A stretch of DNA of 64,000 bases from an uncultured Flavobacteriaceae bacterium (lineage in GTDB: Bacteria; Bacteroidota; Bacteroidia; Flavobacteriales; Flavobacteriaceae), in assembly GCA_943788695.1 (NCBI GenBank), contig CALSRG010000001.1, positions 806,001-870,000 of the forward strand, given 5' to 3'. Positions 46,677 to 57,577 of the stretch are shown in pieces (positions within the stretch are counted from its first letter, which is position 1; every line of letters begins with the position of its first letter). A program made the translations under genes and the position numbers. The notes beneath the pieces were generated by a model. It saw only the letters and a list, made by a program, of their open reading frames with translations, was not told where the DNA came from and did no database searches.

Positions 46677-47565
46677 ATCTGTTTTACTCAAGGAAGCTGT
46701 AGAAGGATTGAAAATTTTACCTGATGGTGTTTATGTGGATATCACTTTTGGCGGCGGAGGGCACAGCAACGCAATATTGGATCGCTTGGGTCCAGCAGGT
46801 AAATTAATCGCATTTGATCAAGATGTTGACGCTTTACGAAACGCAATCGATGATGATCGTTTTCTTCTCATTAATGAGAATTTTCGCCACTTAAAACGTT
46901 TTTTGAGATTTCATGGATACGATCAAATAGATGGCTTGATAGCCGACTTCGGAGTGTCATCGCATCAATTTGATCAGTCGAATCGAGGCTTTTCTACACG
47001 TTTTGATGGCACTCTCGATATGAGAATGAATCAAAGCGATGAGTTGTCAGCCATTCATGTGGTTAATGAATACGACGAGTTTGAGTTAACTCAAATTTTT
47101 AAGGGTTACGGCGAGCTTCGTCAAGCACCAATCTTAGCGCGAAATATTGTCCGCTCTCGTATTTCAAGTCCGATAAAAACCACAGCACAACTCAATGGTA
47201 TAGTGAAGCGTTTGGTTCCTGATAAGAGAGAGAATAAAATTCTAGCTCAAATTTATCAAGCCATACGTATTGAAGTGAATCATGAAATGGATGTTCTTAA
47301 AGACATGTTGTTGCAGTTGCCATCAATAGTTAAACCAGGGGGACGAATTTGTTTGATGTCATATCACTCTCTCGAGGATAGGTTGGTCAAACGCTTTGTA
47401 AGAAGTGGCATGTTTGAAGGTGAGCCTGAAAAAGATGTTTTCGGAAACACTTCGGTGCCGTTTTTTAAAATTGGAGGACTAATAACTCCTTCTAATGATG
47501 AAATTGCATCCAACAGCCGAGCTCGTAGCGCTAAACTTAGAATTGCCGAACGTCATAACAATTAA
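46663..47565 (+). CDS. rsmH: 16S rRNA (cytosine-1402-N4) methyltransferase
   Basis: RsmH (MraW) methylates C1402 in the 30S P site. ATG 46663 gives 300 residues starting MSYHKSVLLKEAVEGL, the family's normal start; the upstream start at 46600 is in another gene's sequence. The SAM site is DITFGGGGHS (27-36), and GLIADFGVSSHQFD and MSYHSLEDRLVKRF are conserved. It overlaps mraZ. Confidence 0.96.
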   Translation: MSYHKSVLLKEAVEGLKILPDGVYVDITFGGGGHSNAILDRLGPAGKLIAFDQDVDALRNAIDDDRFLLINENFRHLKRFLRFHGYDQIDGLIADFGVSSHQFDQSNRGFSTRFDGTLDMRMNQSDELSAIHVVNEYDEFELTQIFKGYGELRQAPILARNIVRSRISSPIKTTAQLNGIVKRLVPDKRENKILAQIYQAIRIEVNHEMDVLKDMLLQLPSIVKPGGRICLMSYHSLEDRLVKRFVRSGMFEGEPEKDVFGNTSVPFFKIGGLITPSNDEIASNSRARSAKLRIAERHNN

Positions 47566-47567
47566 CC

Positions 47568-47879
47568 ATGAAAGATAAATTTTACAGCCTTTTGCGGGGT
47601 CGGTTTTTAGTGAGTGACAATGCATTTAAATATTGGCAAATGATACTGTTTTTATCAGGTTTAGCTTTAATAATGATTGCGAGTTCACACTCAGCAGATA
47701 GAAAAGTTTATCGAATTGCAGCATTGAATGATGAGGTTAAAGAGTTGAGATCCGAATTTGTGGACCTCAGATCTAGACTCATGCAATTGAAAATGGAATC
47801 AACAGTAGTAAAAAAACTAGGTGCGCGTGGTTTTGAAATTGGCAAAACACCTCCAGAAAAAATAACAGTTATAAATTAA
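47568..47879 (+). CDS. FtsL-like cell-division protein
   Basis: A 103-residue bitopic protein with a cytoplasmic N-terminus, one membrane helix at about 24-42 (WQMILFLSGLALIMIAS) and a periplasmic coiled coil (about 50-80, ALNDEVKELRSEFVDLRSRLMQL). Size, topology and position between rsmH and ftsI fit FtsL, which recruits FtsW/FtsI with FtsB-like partners. Sequence identity to FtsL proteins is always low, so this rests on context. Confidence 0.85.
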   Translation: MKDKFYSLLRGRFLVSDNAFKYWQMILFLSGLALIMIASSHSADRKVYRIAALNDEVKELRSEFVDLRSRLMQLKMESTVVKKLGARGFEIGKTPPEKITVIN

Positions 47880-47885
47880 GAAAGG

Positions 47886-49897
47886 TTGGCAACAACACAT
47901 AAGCATATCAGATTCAAATTCCTTATCATATCGATAGGTGTTTTTGGTTTGGCCGTTGCTGTCGTTGTTAAACTCTTTAACATACAATACATCAATGGAG
48001 ATGCTTATCGCGCCAAAGCCGATGAACTAATCGTTCAAAATGTGAGTATTCTTGCAAATAGGGGAAACATAGTAGCTGCGGACGGTAGCCTGCTCGCAAC
48101 TTCAGTGCCTAAATATGATATTCATATTGATCCTGTAGCGTCATCACAGAGCACATTCGACAATAATATCAATGCACTTTGCGATTCTTTAGGAGTCTAC
48201 TTTAAAAAGTCGCCTACTTATTTTAAGCAAATCTTGACATCTGCTCGATCCTCAAACAACAAATATGTTCGTTTAGCCAGAAATCTAGGTTATGCTGATT
48301 TTGTAAGATTTTCCAAATTCCCTATACTCAACAAAGGTGCTTATTCGGGTGGGTTAATTGTGTCTCAATCGACTTCTCGCGAGTATCCTCTGGGCGGTAT
48401 AGCGAAAAGAACTATCGGTTATGAGCGCACCGATGATCAAGGAAATGTTACTCGACCAGGAATCGACGGCGCCTTTGGTCAGTCCTATTTAAAAGGAGTT
48501 GACGGAAAAAGATTAAAGCAAAAAATCGGAAAAGGGCCAATGGAAGCCACTCGAAGACTTCAATAGCGTAGAACCTCGTGATGGTTATGATTTATATACA
48601 ACCATTGATGTCAACATTCAAGATGTAGCGCACCATGCCTTGCTCGAACAACTAGAATATTATGAAGCCGATCATGGCAGTGTCATAGTTATGGAAACCA
48701 AAACGGGTGCAATTAAGGCCATTTCAAATTTAGGTCGAACATCCGTCGGGACGTATTATGAGAAATTGAACTATGCCGTTGGCGAATCACATGAGCCAGG
48801 CTCTACTTTTAAATTAATGGCATTGGCTGTGGCTCTTGATCAAGGGGTGGTTTCTCCAAATGATATTGTAGATACCGAAGGAGGTGTTCTAAGTTTTTAC
48901 GGCCGTCAAGTTCGTGATTCAAAGCAAGGTGGCTATGGTCAAATATCAGTATCTGAAGCCTTCGAAATGTCTTCAAATACAGCTCTGGTAAAAATTGTAA
49001 ATGACAATTATAAAAATAATCCCGAGAAGTTTGTTGACGGATTGTATGGAATGGGACTAAATGACAAAACAGGCATTCCTATTCTCGGAGAAGGTGCGCC
49101 TATTATTACGCACCCATCTGATAAGACCAATTGGGATGGATTGGATTTGCCTTGGATGGCCTATGGCTATGGGGTTCAATGTACCCCGTTACAAGTTCTA
49201 ACCTTTTACAACGCTATTGCTAATGATGGCATTCAGGTGAAACCACGATTTGTAGAATCGGTTCAATCATTTGGTCAATCTATAGAAGTGTTTGAACCAG
49301 AGATTTTAAAAAACAAAATTTGTAAGTCCGAAACAGCAAATGCACTTCAAAATATGATGCGTAATGTTGTTGCAAAGCCGCACGGTACAGCTCATAATAT
49401 AGATATCCCTGAGTTTGCCTTGGCAGGGAAAACCGGAACATGTCAAACAGAGTATTGGATCGAATCGGACAGATATATTTCTTCATTTGTAGGATTACTT
49501 TCCAGCGGATAATCCTGTCTATTCGTGTATTGTAGTGCTCCATAAACCGAATAAGTCTATTGGTTATTACGGGAATATAGTCCGCTGCACCAGTGTTCAA
49601 ATAAAATTGCAGAACATGTTTATACCAGCACGCCTAAAGAAATTGTTTTGAACCCATCGAGGAAAGTTGACCAAGAGGTTTCGGATGATTATTTCAGGTT
49701 TCAGAATAGTTTAATTCAAGAAGATGACCCAACAATGCCCAATGTTAAAGGTATGCCTTTGACTGGATGCCATTGCCATTCTGGAAAACCTTGGATTAAT
49801 TGTAGAGGCGAAGGGCAATGGTAATGTAGAAAGTCAATCTTTAAAAAGCGGAAAAGTTATCAAAAAGGGACAAATCGTAAAACTTCAAATTACATGA
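47886..49897 (+). CDS. ftsI: Peptidoglycan transpeptidase FtsI (PBP3), carrying five single-base insertions in this sequence
   Basis: FtsI cross-links septal peptidoglycan. TTG 47886 is the only start in frame. The correct reading needs one base removed near 48537, 49495, 49583, 49602 and 49763, and then runs to TGA 49895-49897, giving 668 residues, the usual length. Residues confirm it: membrane anchor at about 9-30, SxxK STFK at 48802-48813, SSN near 48971, and KTGT near 49428. A C-terminal PASTA domain (NVKGM...ENLGL) follows. ORF breaks at 48566 and 49512 are artefacts of the insertions. Confidence 0.9.
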
Positions 49898-51360
49898 AGA
49901 ATCTAAAAGACCTTTTGTTTGGGTGTATCTATAAATGCGGTCCAAGGCAGTACAGATCGCAATATTAATGCAGTACAATTTGATTCTCGAAAAATTGAGT
50001 CTGGAGACCTTTTTGTTGCTATCATCGGATTGCAGTCAGACGGTCATCAATATATAGAACAAGCAGAAAATAAAGGTGTTTTTGCAGTGGTTTGCGAAAT
50101 TTTACCGCAGAAAAGATTAGATTCAATAACTTATATCGTAACAGATAATTCGAAGCATGCGCTTGCAATCATTGCGTCAAATTATTTTGAGAACCCCTCC
50201 CAAAAGTTAAATCTTGTTGGGATCACGGGTACAAATGGTAAAACGACCTGCGCCAGTTTGCTTTATCAATTGTTTCAGTACAATAGTATACCGTCTGGTT
50301 TAATATCAACGGTTAAGATTTGTGTAGGGAAATTCCATTTACAAGGCTACACATACTACCCCAGATGCGCTGACAATTAATTCCGTTTTGGATGAGATGG
50401 TCAAGGAAGGTATTACCCATTGTTTTATGGAGGTGAGCTCTCATGGCATTGATCAAGAACGTATCTCGGGTCTTAAATTTGCGGGGTGCAGTATTTACCA
50501 ATCTTACTCATGATCATTTGGATTACCATGGCGATTTTATAAGTTATCGAGACACTAAAAAAAGACTCTTTGATGGATTGTCTAAAGACGCTTTTGTACT
50601 TATTAATAGAGATGACAAAAATGGACTCTTTATGGCTCAAAATTCGAAGGCAAAACTGTTAACCTACGCCCTAAAGACTGGAGCCGACTTCAAAGGAATT
50701 ATAATTGAAAATCAACTCACCGGTTTGTTAATGCGTGTGAATGGTGTTGAGGTTTGGTCGCAGCTCATTGGTTCATTCAATGCGTCAAATTTATTAGCTA
50801 TTTACGGCACGGCAATCCTTTTAAAGATGGATAATTTGGATGTTTTGAAGGGCATAAGCAGTCTTCAAAGCGTAGCAGGAAGGTTCCAGTATTTTATGGC
50901 GGATAATAAAATTTCTGCCATTGTCGATTATGCCCACACACCTGACGCCTTGAAGAATGTTTTAGATACCATTAATGACATCAGAACTAAAAATGAATCA
51001 CTCATTACGGTGATTGGTTGTGGTGGTGATCGCGATCGTACCAAGCGACCCAAAATGGGGCATATCGCAACCAGTCTAAGCGATAAAGTTATTTTTACAA
51101 ATGATAATCCTAGAAGTGAAGTGCCAGAATCTATTATTGAAGATATGGAGGCAGGAGTCTCTCCAGTGCATTTCAAAAAAACCATAACAATACTCGATCG
51201 CAAGCAAGCCATCAAAACGGCAGTACAACTAGCCCGTCCCAATGATATCATTCTAATTGCCGGTAAAGGCCACGAAACATATCAGGAGGTCAATGGCCAG
51301 CGCTTTGATTTTAATGATTTTGAAATAGTCAACCACTTCCTAAACCAATCAGTAGAATAA
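49894..51360 (+). CDS. murE: UDP-MurNAc-L-alanyl-D-glutamate--2,6-diaminopimelate ligase, carrying three single-base insertions
   Basis: MurE adds meso-DAP to the peptidoglycan precursor. ATG 49894 overlaps the ftsI stop (ATGA). Removing one base near 49921 (GGG), 50345 (AAGG) and 50484 (GGGG) gives 487 residues ending at TAA 51358-51360, the family's length. The ATP loop [38 protein letters not shown] and the C-terminal [11 protein letters not shown]-binding motif are all present. DNPR at the DAP site shows a DAP-type cell wall. Confidence 0.92.
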
Positions 51361-52592
51361 TGTTACACGCTTTATTTCAATATCTCGAACAAAATTACCA
51401 ATTACCTGGGGCATCCTTGTTTGGGTTTTTGACGTTTCGAGCGGCAATGGCAATCATTCTTTCATTGTTGATTTCAACTGTATATGGTAAAAAAATCATC
51501 AACTTTCTTAAACGCAAGCAAGTCGGGGAGACCATCAGAGAATTAGGTTTAGAGGGACAGAAGCAAAAAGAGGGTACCCCAACGATGGGAGGCTTGATCA
51601 TTATCATTGCTACAGTCATTCCAGTTTTGCTGCTAGCCAAACTGCACAACATTTATATCATACTACTTTTGATTACAACATTTTGGATGGGCGGTATTGG
51701 CTTTGTAGATGATTATATCAAGAAATTTAAAAATGATAAGGAGGGTTTAAAAGGGCGTTTTAAAATTCTCGGTCAAGTTGGATTAGGGATCATTGTTGGA
51801 ACTACTTTGTATTTCCACCCCGAAGTAACTATTAAAGAGGAAGCCGTTGCCTTACCCGTAGCTCAAATAGAGATGGTGAGTACTCCTACAACTGTTTTTT
51901 CACCAGAAGTTAAATCAACAAAAACAACAATTCCATTTGTAAAATTTAATGAATTTGATTATTCAAACTTGATTACATGGATTGGCCCAAAAGCATCTGA
52001 CTACGCCTGGTTAGTATTTATTCCAATTGTGATTTTTATCGTCACTGCCGTATCAAATGGTGCCAATTTGACTGATGGTATTGATGGTTTGGCGGCTGGA
52101 ACGTCAGCTATAATCGTTCTTACCTTGGGTATTTTTGCTTGGATTTCAGGTAATATCATATTCTCAGATTATCTGAACGTCATGTATATCCCGCGGGTTG
52201 AAGAAATTACAATATACATCGCGGCCATGGTTGGAGCGCTCATAGGATTTTTGTGGTATAATGCTTATCCGGCGCAAGTCTTTATGGGAGATACAGGAAG
52301 TCTAACTATTGGTGGCGTTATCGCTGTCATAGCGATCGCCGTCCGAAAGGAGTGGTTGATTCCAGTTCTGTGTGGCATTTTTTTAGCAGAAAATTTATCT
52401 GTTGTCCTTCAGGTTGCGTATTTCAAATACACTCGAAAAAAGTTTGGAGAGGGTCGCCGTATTTTTTTAATGTCCCCTTTGCATCATCATTATCAAAAGG
52501 CGGGCTATCATGAAAGCAAAATCGTAACACGTTTTTGGATCGTTGGAATTTTGTTGGCCATTATATCAGTTGTAACTCTAAAAATCAGATAG
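51360..52592 (+). CDS. mraY: Phospho-N-acetylmuramoyl-pentapeptide transferase
   Basis: MraY transfers phospho-MurNAc-pentapeptide to undecaprenyl phosphate, giving lipid I in the inner membrane. The 410 residues have ten membrane helices and the catalytic aspartates in [13 protein letters not shown] and [13 protein letters not shown], with the His motif [15 protein letters not shown]. An extra stretch at about 155-195 is a Bacteroidota insertion. The start shares one base with the murE stop. Confidence 0.96.
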   Translation: MLHALFQYLEQNYQLPGASLFGFLTFRAAMAIILSLLISTVYGKKIINFLKRKQVGETIRELGLEGQKQKEGTPTMGGLIIIIATVIPVLLLAKLHNIYIILLLITTFWMGGIGFVDDYIKKFKNDKEGLKGRFKILGQVGLGIIVGTTLYFHPEVTIKEEAVALPVAQIEMVSTPTTVFSPEVKSTKTTIPFVKFNEFDYSNLITWIGPKASDYAWLVFIPIVIFIVTAVSNGANLTDGIDGLAAGTSAIIVLTLGIFAWISGNIIFSDYLNVMYIPRVEEITIYIAAMVGALIGFLWYNAYPAQVFMGDTGSLTIGGVIAVIAIAVRKEWLIPVLCGIFLAENLSVVLQVAYFKYTRKKFGEGRRIFLMSPLHHHYQKAGYHESKIVTRFWIVGILLAIISVVTLKIR

Positions 52593-53924
52593 ATGAAAAA
52601 ACTTTTGATTTTAGGGGCAGGAGAAAGTGGTATTGGAGCAGCCTTGTTAGGGCAGCATCACGGATGGGATGTTTTTGTCTCTGACAACGCTAATGTGACG
52701 ACTTCGAGTGAATTAGTTTTAAAATCATCTGGTATCTCATTTGAATCTGAAAAACATTCGATGGATCGTATTCTTTCAGCTGATCTCATTGTTAAAAGTC
52801 CTGGAATTCCCAATACAGTTCCTCCAATTTTAGAGGCCCGAGCTTCGGGTATTCAGGTCGTGTCTGAAATTGAATTTGCTTCACGTTATACTGATGCAAT
52901 TTTGATTGGCGTGACAGGTAGTAATGGAAAAACTACAACGGCATCATGGATTTTTGATATTTTGAAAACAGCCAATATGAATGTTGCTTTTGCAGGTAAT
53001 GTTGGTTACAGTTTCGCAAGATTATTGAGTGAATCTCAACCTGAGGTTGTGGTACTCGAATTGAGCAGTTTTCAACTCGAAGACATTCAAGATTTTCATC
53101 CTCATATCGCTGTAATAACAAATATTACACCAGATCATTTAGATCGTTACAATTACAACTTTAGCGACTATATAGCCGCCAAGATGCAAATTATTAAGAA
53201 TCAGTCTGAAAATGATTTTTTCATTTTTGATGCTGATGATAATGTTACGGTTGAGGCTTTAAAGACATCCAATACAGCAGTTCATCAATTTCCTTTTTCG
53301 ACATCACAAGTGTTAGATCGTGGAATCTACACAAAGGATAATCAAATCATATTTCAATCAAAAAAAAAACCACTTATGCCAATATCAGAACTTAGATTAG
53401 AAGGTCAGCACAATGTTAAAAATGCTATGGCCGCTGCGGCAGTTGCAAATTTATTGCGTGTAAGAAAGCAATACATTCGTGAGAGTTTACAAAATTTTCA
53501 TGGTGTGGAGCATAGGATGGAGCAGGTTTTACGTATTAATAAGGTTCAATATATCAATGACTCTAAAGCAACTAACGTCAATGCAACCTATTACGCTTTG
53601 CAAAGCATGAAAGCGCCTACCATTTGGATCGTTGGAGGAGTGGATAAAGGCAACGATTATTCTGATCTCTTTCCACTAGTGTTTGAAAATGTCAAAGCAA
53701 TAATATGTTTAGGCAAAGATAATGGAAAGATCTTTCAAGCCTTTGGATCAATGGTTAAGATTATGACTGAAACAGAATCAATGTCAGAGGCTGTAAGGAT
53801 GGCTTATGACCTTTCAGAGGCAGGTGACAATGTGTTATTGTCTCCCGCATGTGCCAGTTTTGATTTGTTTAAAGACTATGAAGACCGTGGTCGTCAATTT
53901 AAAGATGCCGTTAGACAATTATAA
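52593..53924 (+). CDS. murD: UDP-MurNAc-L-alanine--D-glutamate ligase
   Basis: MurD adds D-glutamate to UDP-MurNAc-L-Ala. The 443 residues carry the ATP loop GVTGSNGKTTT (107-117), the N-terminal GAGESGIGAALLG and the C-terminal YINDSKATNVNATYYAL and LLSPACASFDLFKDYEDRG. It directly follows mraY and shares one base with ftsW. Confidence 0.95.
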   Translation: MKKLLILGAGESGIGAALLGQHHGWDVFVSDNANVTTSSELVLKSSGISFESEKHSMDRILSADLIVKSPGIPNTVPPILEARASGIQVVSEIEFASRYTDAILIGVTGSNGKTTTASWIFDILKTANMNVAFAGNVGYSFARLLSESQPEVVVLELSSFQLEDIQDFHPHIAVITNITPDHLDRYNYNFSDYIAAKMQIIKNQSENDFFIFDADDNVTVEALKTSNTAVHQFPFSTSQVLDRGIYTKDNQIIFQSKKKPLMPISELRLEGQHNVKNAMAAAAVANLLRVRKQYIRESLQNFHGVEHRMEQVLRINKVQYINDSKATNVNATYYALQSMKAPTIWIVGGVDKGNDYSDLFPLVFENVKAIICLGKDNGKIFQAFGSMVKIMTETESMSEAVRMAYDLSEAGDNVLLSPACASFDLFKDYEDRGRQFKDAVRQL

Positions 53925-55126
53925 TGCAACAATTTTTTAGAAACATAAAAGGAGATCGAATCATTTGGGCCATTGCTGCCCTTTTGGCTATTTTTTCGTT
54001 TTTGCCTGTGTATAGCGCCGCAAGTAATTTGGCTTATACCAATGGTAACGGTCAAACTTTTAGTTTTGTGATTAAGCATTTTATGCACCTATTTCTCGGC
54101 TTTGTTATTATTTACGCTGTTCATAAATTGCCTTTCCGCTACTTTAAAGGCCTCTCAATTATCATGCTTCCAGTTGTCGTTATGCTGTTGCTGTATACCA
54201 TGTTTCAAATTGATTCCAGTGAGAGTTTGACAAATACCAAACGTTGGATTAGTTTGCCGTTTGTGGGTTTTTCTTTTCAACCCTCTACATTGGCTTCGGT
54301 TGTTTTAATGATCTATGTGGCGCGTTATCTGTCTAAAATTCACGATAAAGCAGTGTCTTTTAAGGAGACACTTTTGCCGCTATGGCTTCCAGTTTTTGGA
54401 ATTGTTGGATTGATTTTTCCCGCTAATTTCTCCACGGCGGCCATACTAATGTCGATGGTGTTTTTGTTAGCCTTTATTGGAGGATACCCATTTAAATATC
54501 TATCGATGATTGTAGGCGTAGCCCTTGTATTGCTTGTTTTGTTTGTGCTAACCTTTAAGGCGTTTCCAGACTTAATGCCAAATAGGGTAGACACATGGAT
54601 GAGTCGTGTTGAACGTTTTCAAGGCAGTGGCGATGGCACTGATAATTATCAGATTGAAAAGGCTAAAATTGCCATCGCAACAGGTCAAATCAAGGGTTTA
54701 GGCCCAGGAAAAAGTAGGCAGAAAAATTTTTTACCACAGTCTTCTTCCGACTTCATATTTGCAATTATTATTGAGGAGTATGGTTTGATTGGCGGAATGA
54801 TGTTAGTGCTACTCTATTTGTGGTTGCTGTTTAGGGTAGTGATTGTTGCTCATAAATCTCAAACCGTGTTTGGGTCTTTGTTGGCTATTGGAATCGGCAT
54901 GCCTATCATTTTTCAAGCTTTTATTAATATGGGTGTTGCGGTCGAGCTCTTTCCTGTAACTGGCCAAACTCTGCCACTTATTAGTAGCGGAGGAACTTCC
55001 ATTTGGATGACCTGCTTGGCGATTGGTATTCTGATTAGTGTCAGCGCAGATTATGGAGCGACTGAAGAGATAGAAATGAATGAGGAGAGTCAGAATCCTC
55101 TGGAAATATTAAGTGAGACGTTATAA
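53924..55126 (+). CDS. ftsW: Lipid II polymerase FtsW (SEDS family)
   Basis: FtsW polymerises septal glycan strands as partner of FtsI. The 400 residues contain about ten membrane segments, the extracellular loop RVERFQGSGDGTDNYQIEKAKIAIA with the catalytic-region KSRQKNFLPQSSSDFIFAIIIEEYG, and the C-terminal GQTLPLISSGGTS. The gene order with murD and murG is normal for the cluster. Confidence 0.95.
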   Translation: MQQFFRNIKGDRIIWAIAALLAIFSFLPVYSAASNLAYTNGNGQTFSFVIKHFMHLFLGFVIIYAVHKLPFRYFKGLSIIMLPVVVMLLLYTMFQIDSSESLTNTKRWISLPFVGFSFQPSTLASVVLMIYVARYLSKIHDKAVSFKETLLPLWLPVFGIVGLIFPANFSTAAILMSMVFLLAFIGGYPFKYLSMIVGVALVLLVLFVLTFKAFPDLMPNRVDTWMSRVERFQGSGDGTDNYQIEKAKIAIATGQIKGLGPGKSRQKNFLPQSSSDFIFAIIIEEYGLIGGMMLVLLYLWLLFRVVIVAHKSQTVFGSLLAIGIGMPIIFQAFINMGVAVELFPVTGQTLPLISSGGTSIWMTCLAIGILISVSADYGATEEIEMNEESQNPLEILSETL

Positions 55127-55127
55127 A

Positions 55128-56219
55128 ATGACAAAGCAAAAAATCATCATATCTGGTGGCGGAACAGGAGGGCATATCTTTCCTGCTGTTGCTATAGCTG
55201 ATGCTTTTAAGAAACGTTGGGCGGATGTAGATGTATTATTCGTTGGTGCGTCAGATCGGATGGAAATGCAAAAGGTTCCAGCTGCTGGTTATCCTATCAG
55301 AGGATTATGGATCTCTGGATTGCAGCGTCGTCTCACTATTAAAAACTTGCTGTTCCCCATAAAACTAATTGTAAGTTTGGTTCAGTCTTGGCTAATAGTA
55401 ATGAGATTTAAGCCAGATTTTGCTGTTGGCACAGGTGGGTTTGCCAGTGGTCCGTTATTATTTGTTGCCACACTAATGGGAGTGCCGTCTTTGATTCAAG
55501 AGCAAAATTCATTTCCTGGAATTACCAATAAATTCTTAGCCAGCCGTGTAAAATCAATTTGTGTAGCCTACGCTAATATGGAGCGTTTTTTTCCTTCATC
55601 TAAAATGAAATTTACTGGCAATCCCATTCGTCAAAATTTGACAGTGATGGCTGATACCGCGGAGTCGAAAAGAAAGTATGGATTTGACTCAAGCTTACCA
55701 GTTTTACTTGTAGTTGGTGGAAGTTTGGGAGCCAAGCGAATCAATGAATTGATAGTGGATAAAAAATCATGTATTGAATCTTCAAATTATCAAATACTAT
55801 GGCAGTGTGGTGAGTTGTACTATGATCGTTACCAAATTCTAGATAACGGAAAAAGCATTCGCGTTGTTGATTTTATTAAGGACATGAGCATTGCTTATGC
55901 GGCTGCTGATATTATCATTTCAAGAGCTGGGGCAATAGCTGTTTCTGAACTTTGCGTGGTAGCCAAACCAGTTATTTTTATTCCTTCGCCAAATGTGGCT
56001 GAAGACCATCAAACAAAAAATGCACAATCGTTAGTAGACACCGAAGCTGCTGTCATGATCGTTGAGCCTAATCTTGATGCAGAATTTGAAACCGTTTTTG
56101 AGTCACTAGTAGTTGATAAAAAAAGACAAGAAATGTTATGCATAAATATGCGAAAATTGGCCATAACAGATGCTGCTGAACGTATTGTTGATGAAATCGA
56201 AAACTTACTGAAAGGATGA
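55128..56219 (+). CDS. murG: UDP-GlcNAc:lipid I N-acetylglucosamine transferase
   Basis: MurG adds GlcNAc to lipid I to form lipid II on the cytoplasmic face. ATG 55128 gives 363 residues opening MTKQKIIISGGGTGGHIFPA; an earlier ATG at 55113 lies inside ftsW and is rejected. GTGGFASGPLLFVA, QEQNSFPGITNKFLA and ISRAGAIAVSELCVV are conserved GT28 segments. Its last bases overlap murC. Confidence 0.95.
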   Translation: MTKQKIIISGGGTGGHIFPAVAIADAFKKRWADVDVLFVGASDRMEMQKVPAAGYPIRGLWISGLQRRLTIKNLLFPIKLIVSLVQSWLIVMRFKPDFAVGTGGFASGPLLFVATLMGVPSLIQEQNSFPGITNKFLASRVKSICVAYANMERFFPSSKMKFTGNPIRQNLTVMADTAESKRKYGFDSSLPVLLVVGGSLGAKRINELIVDKKSCIESSNYQILWQCGELYYDRYQILDNGKSIRVVDFIKDMSIAYAAADIIISRAGAIAVSELCVVAKPVIFIPSPNVAEDHQTKNAQSLVDTEAAVMIVEPNLDAEFETVFESLVVDKKRQEMLCINMRKLAITDAAERIVDEIENLLKG

Positions 56220-57577
56220 ATTGGAAAGATAAACATAACGTCTTTTTTATCGGGATCGGTGGCATCGGAATGAGTGCGTTGGCTTATCATATGCTGTCTA
56301 TCGGTAAAGCGGTTTATGGATATGACAGAATACCATCTTTACTTACTGATCAATTGATTTCAAAGGGAGTTCATGTGGTGTTTGATCAATCAGTAAGTAC
56401 TATTCCAGACAGTTGCAATACTGTTGAGAATACTTTAGTGATTTATACGCCTGCCATTCCTCTTGAGCATCCTCAATTGAATTACTTTAAAGATAATGGT
56501 TTCCAAGTTTGCAAACGTTCGTTGGTCTTGGGCTATTTGTCTCATGAAACGTTTTGTATCGCTGTTGGAGGTACTCACGGCAAAACAACAACGTCAACGC
56601 TATTGGCTCATTTGTTGATGACAAATAATAGTTCGTTTACAGCATTTTTAGGAGGAATTTCTGAAAATTATCAATCAAATTATTTGAATAATGGTAGTGA
56701 ATTAATGCTCGTTGAGGCTGATGAGTTTGACCGTTCGTTTTTAACATTAGATGCTGACATGGCTTGCGTCACCTCAGTAGATGCAGATCATTTGGATATT
56801 TATCACTCTGAGAATGATTTGATGTCATCATTTAGCGCGTTCGTTGCCAAGGTTAATGATCGCAATAATTTATTTCATCATTTCGACCTCTCTTTTCAAG
56901 GCATGACTTATGGTGTTGAAGTTGCCGCCAATTTTGTTTCTGAAGTAAATAAAATCGCACAGGGTGTCTTTGAATTTAATTTGATTCATCCAAATGGAAT
57001 GATAAAAGATCTTAAAGCCACCTTGCCAGGTCGGCATAATTTAGCTAATACTACTGCCGCATGTGCTATGGCTTTGAAGTTGGGTTGCGACGAGGGTGCG
57101 ATTAGAAAGGGTTTAGAGAGTTTCAGTGGTGTTCAAAGGCGATTTTCATATCAAATAAAATCTGGCCATGTAACTTATATCGACGATTATGCTCACCACC
57201 CGTCTGAGATTGACGCCATTTTTAATGCTGTGTCAGAAATGTATCCAAATTCCATAGTCGCTGTGGTTTTTCAGCCCCATTTATTTTCCAGAACGCGTGA
57301 TTTCGCAAATGATTTTGCATCCTCTTTAGCCAAATTTGACCGTGTTTTTTTATTGCCAATTTACCCAGCTCGCGAAAAACAAATTGAAGGTATAACTAGC
57401 GAGTGGTTGTTAGATATGATTGAAAACGCGCATAAAAAGCTAATACAAAAATCCGAAATAGCCATGTCTTTTATTGAAAGTGAAGCTTCGGTTTGTCTCA
57501 CTTTAGGTGCAGGCGATATTGGGTTGGAGGTTAAAAGTATTGTTTCACATTTAAATAACCATTATGAACTGGGATAA
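56216..57577 (+). CDS. murC: UDP-N-acetylmuramate--L-alanine ligase
   Basis: MurC adds the first amino acid to UDP-MurNAc. The 453 residues show GIGGIGMSALAYHM near the N-terminus, the ATP loop VGGTHGKTTTST and YIDDYAHHPSEI for substrate binding, plus FQPHLFSRTRDF. It overlaps murG by 4 bases and ftsQ by 14 bases, so the last three genes are tightly coupled. Confidence 0.95.
   Translation: MNWKDKHNVFFIGIGGIGMSALAYHMLSIGKAVYGYDRIPSLLTDQLISKGVHVVFDQSVSTIPDSCNTVENTLVIYTPAIPLEHPQLNYFKDNGFQVCKRSLVLGYLSHETFCIAVGGTHGKTTTSTLLAHLLMTNNSSFTAFLGGISENYQSNYLNNGSELMLVEADEFDRSFLTLDADMACVTSVDADHLDIYHSENDLMSSFSAFVAKVNDRNNLFHHFDLSFQGMTYGVEVAANFVSEVNKIAQGVFEFNLIHPNGMIKDLKATLPGRHNLANTTAACAMALKLGCDEGAIRKGLESFSGVQRRFSYQIKSGHVTYIDDYAHHPSEIDAIFNAVSEMYPNSIVAVVFQPHLFSRTRDFANDFASSLAKFDRVFLLPIYPAREKQIEGITSEWLLDMIENAHKKLIQKSEIAMSFIESEASVCLTLGAGDIGLEVKSIVSHLNNHYELG

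Noticed and set aside
48566-49919. ftsI and murE as pseudogenes
   Set aside because: All changes are +1 within a narrow patch and the restored proteins are full length with intact catalytic motifs.
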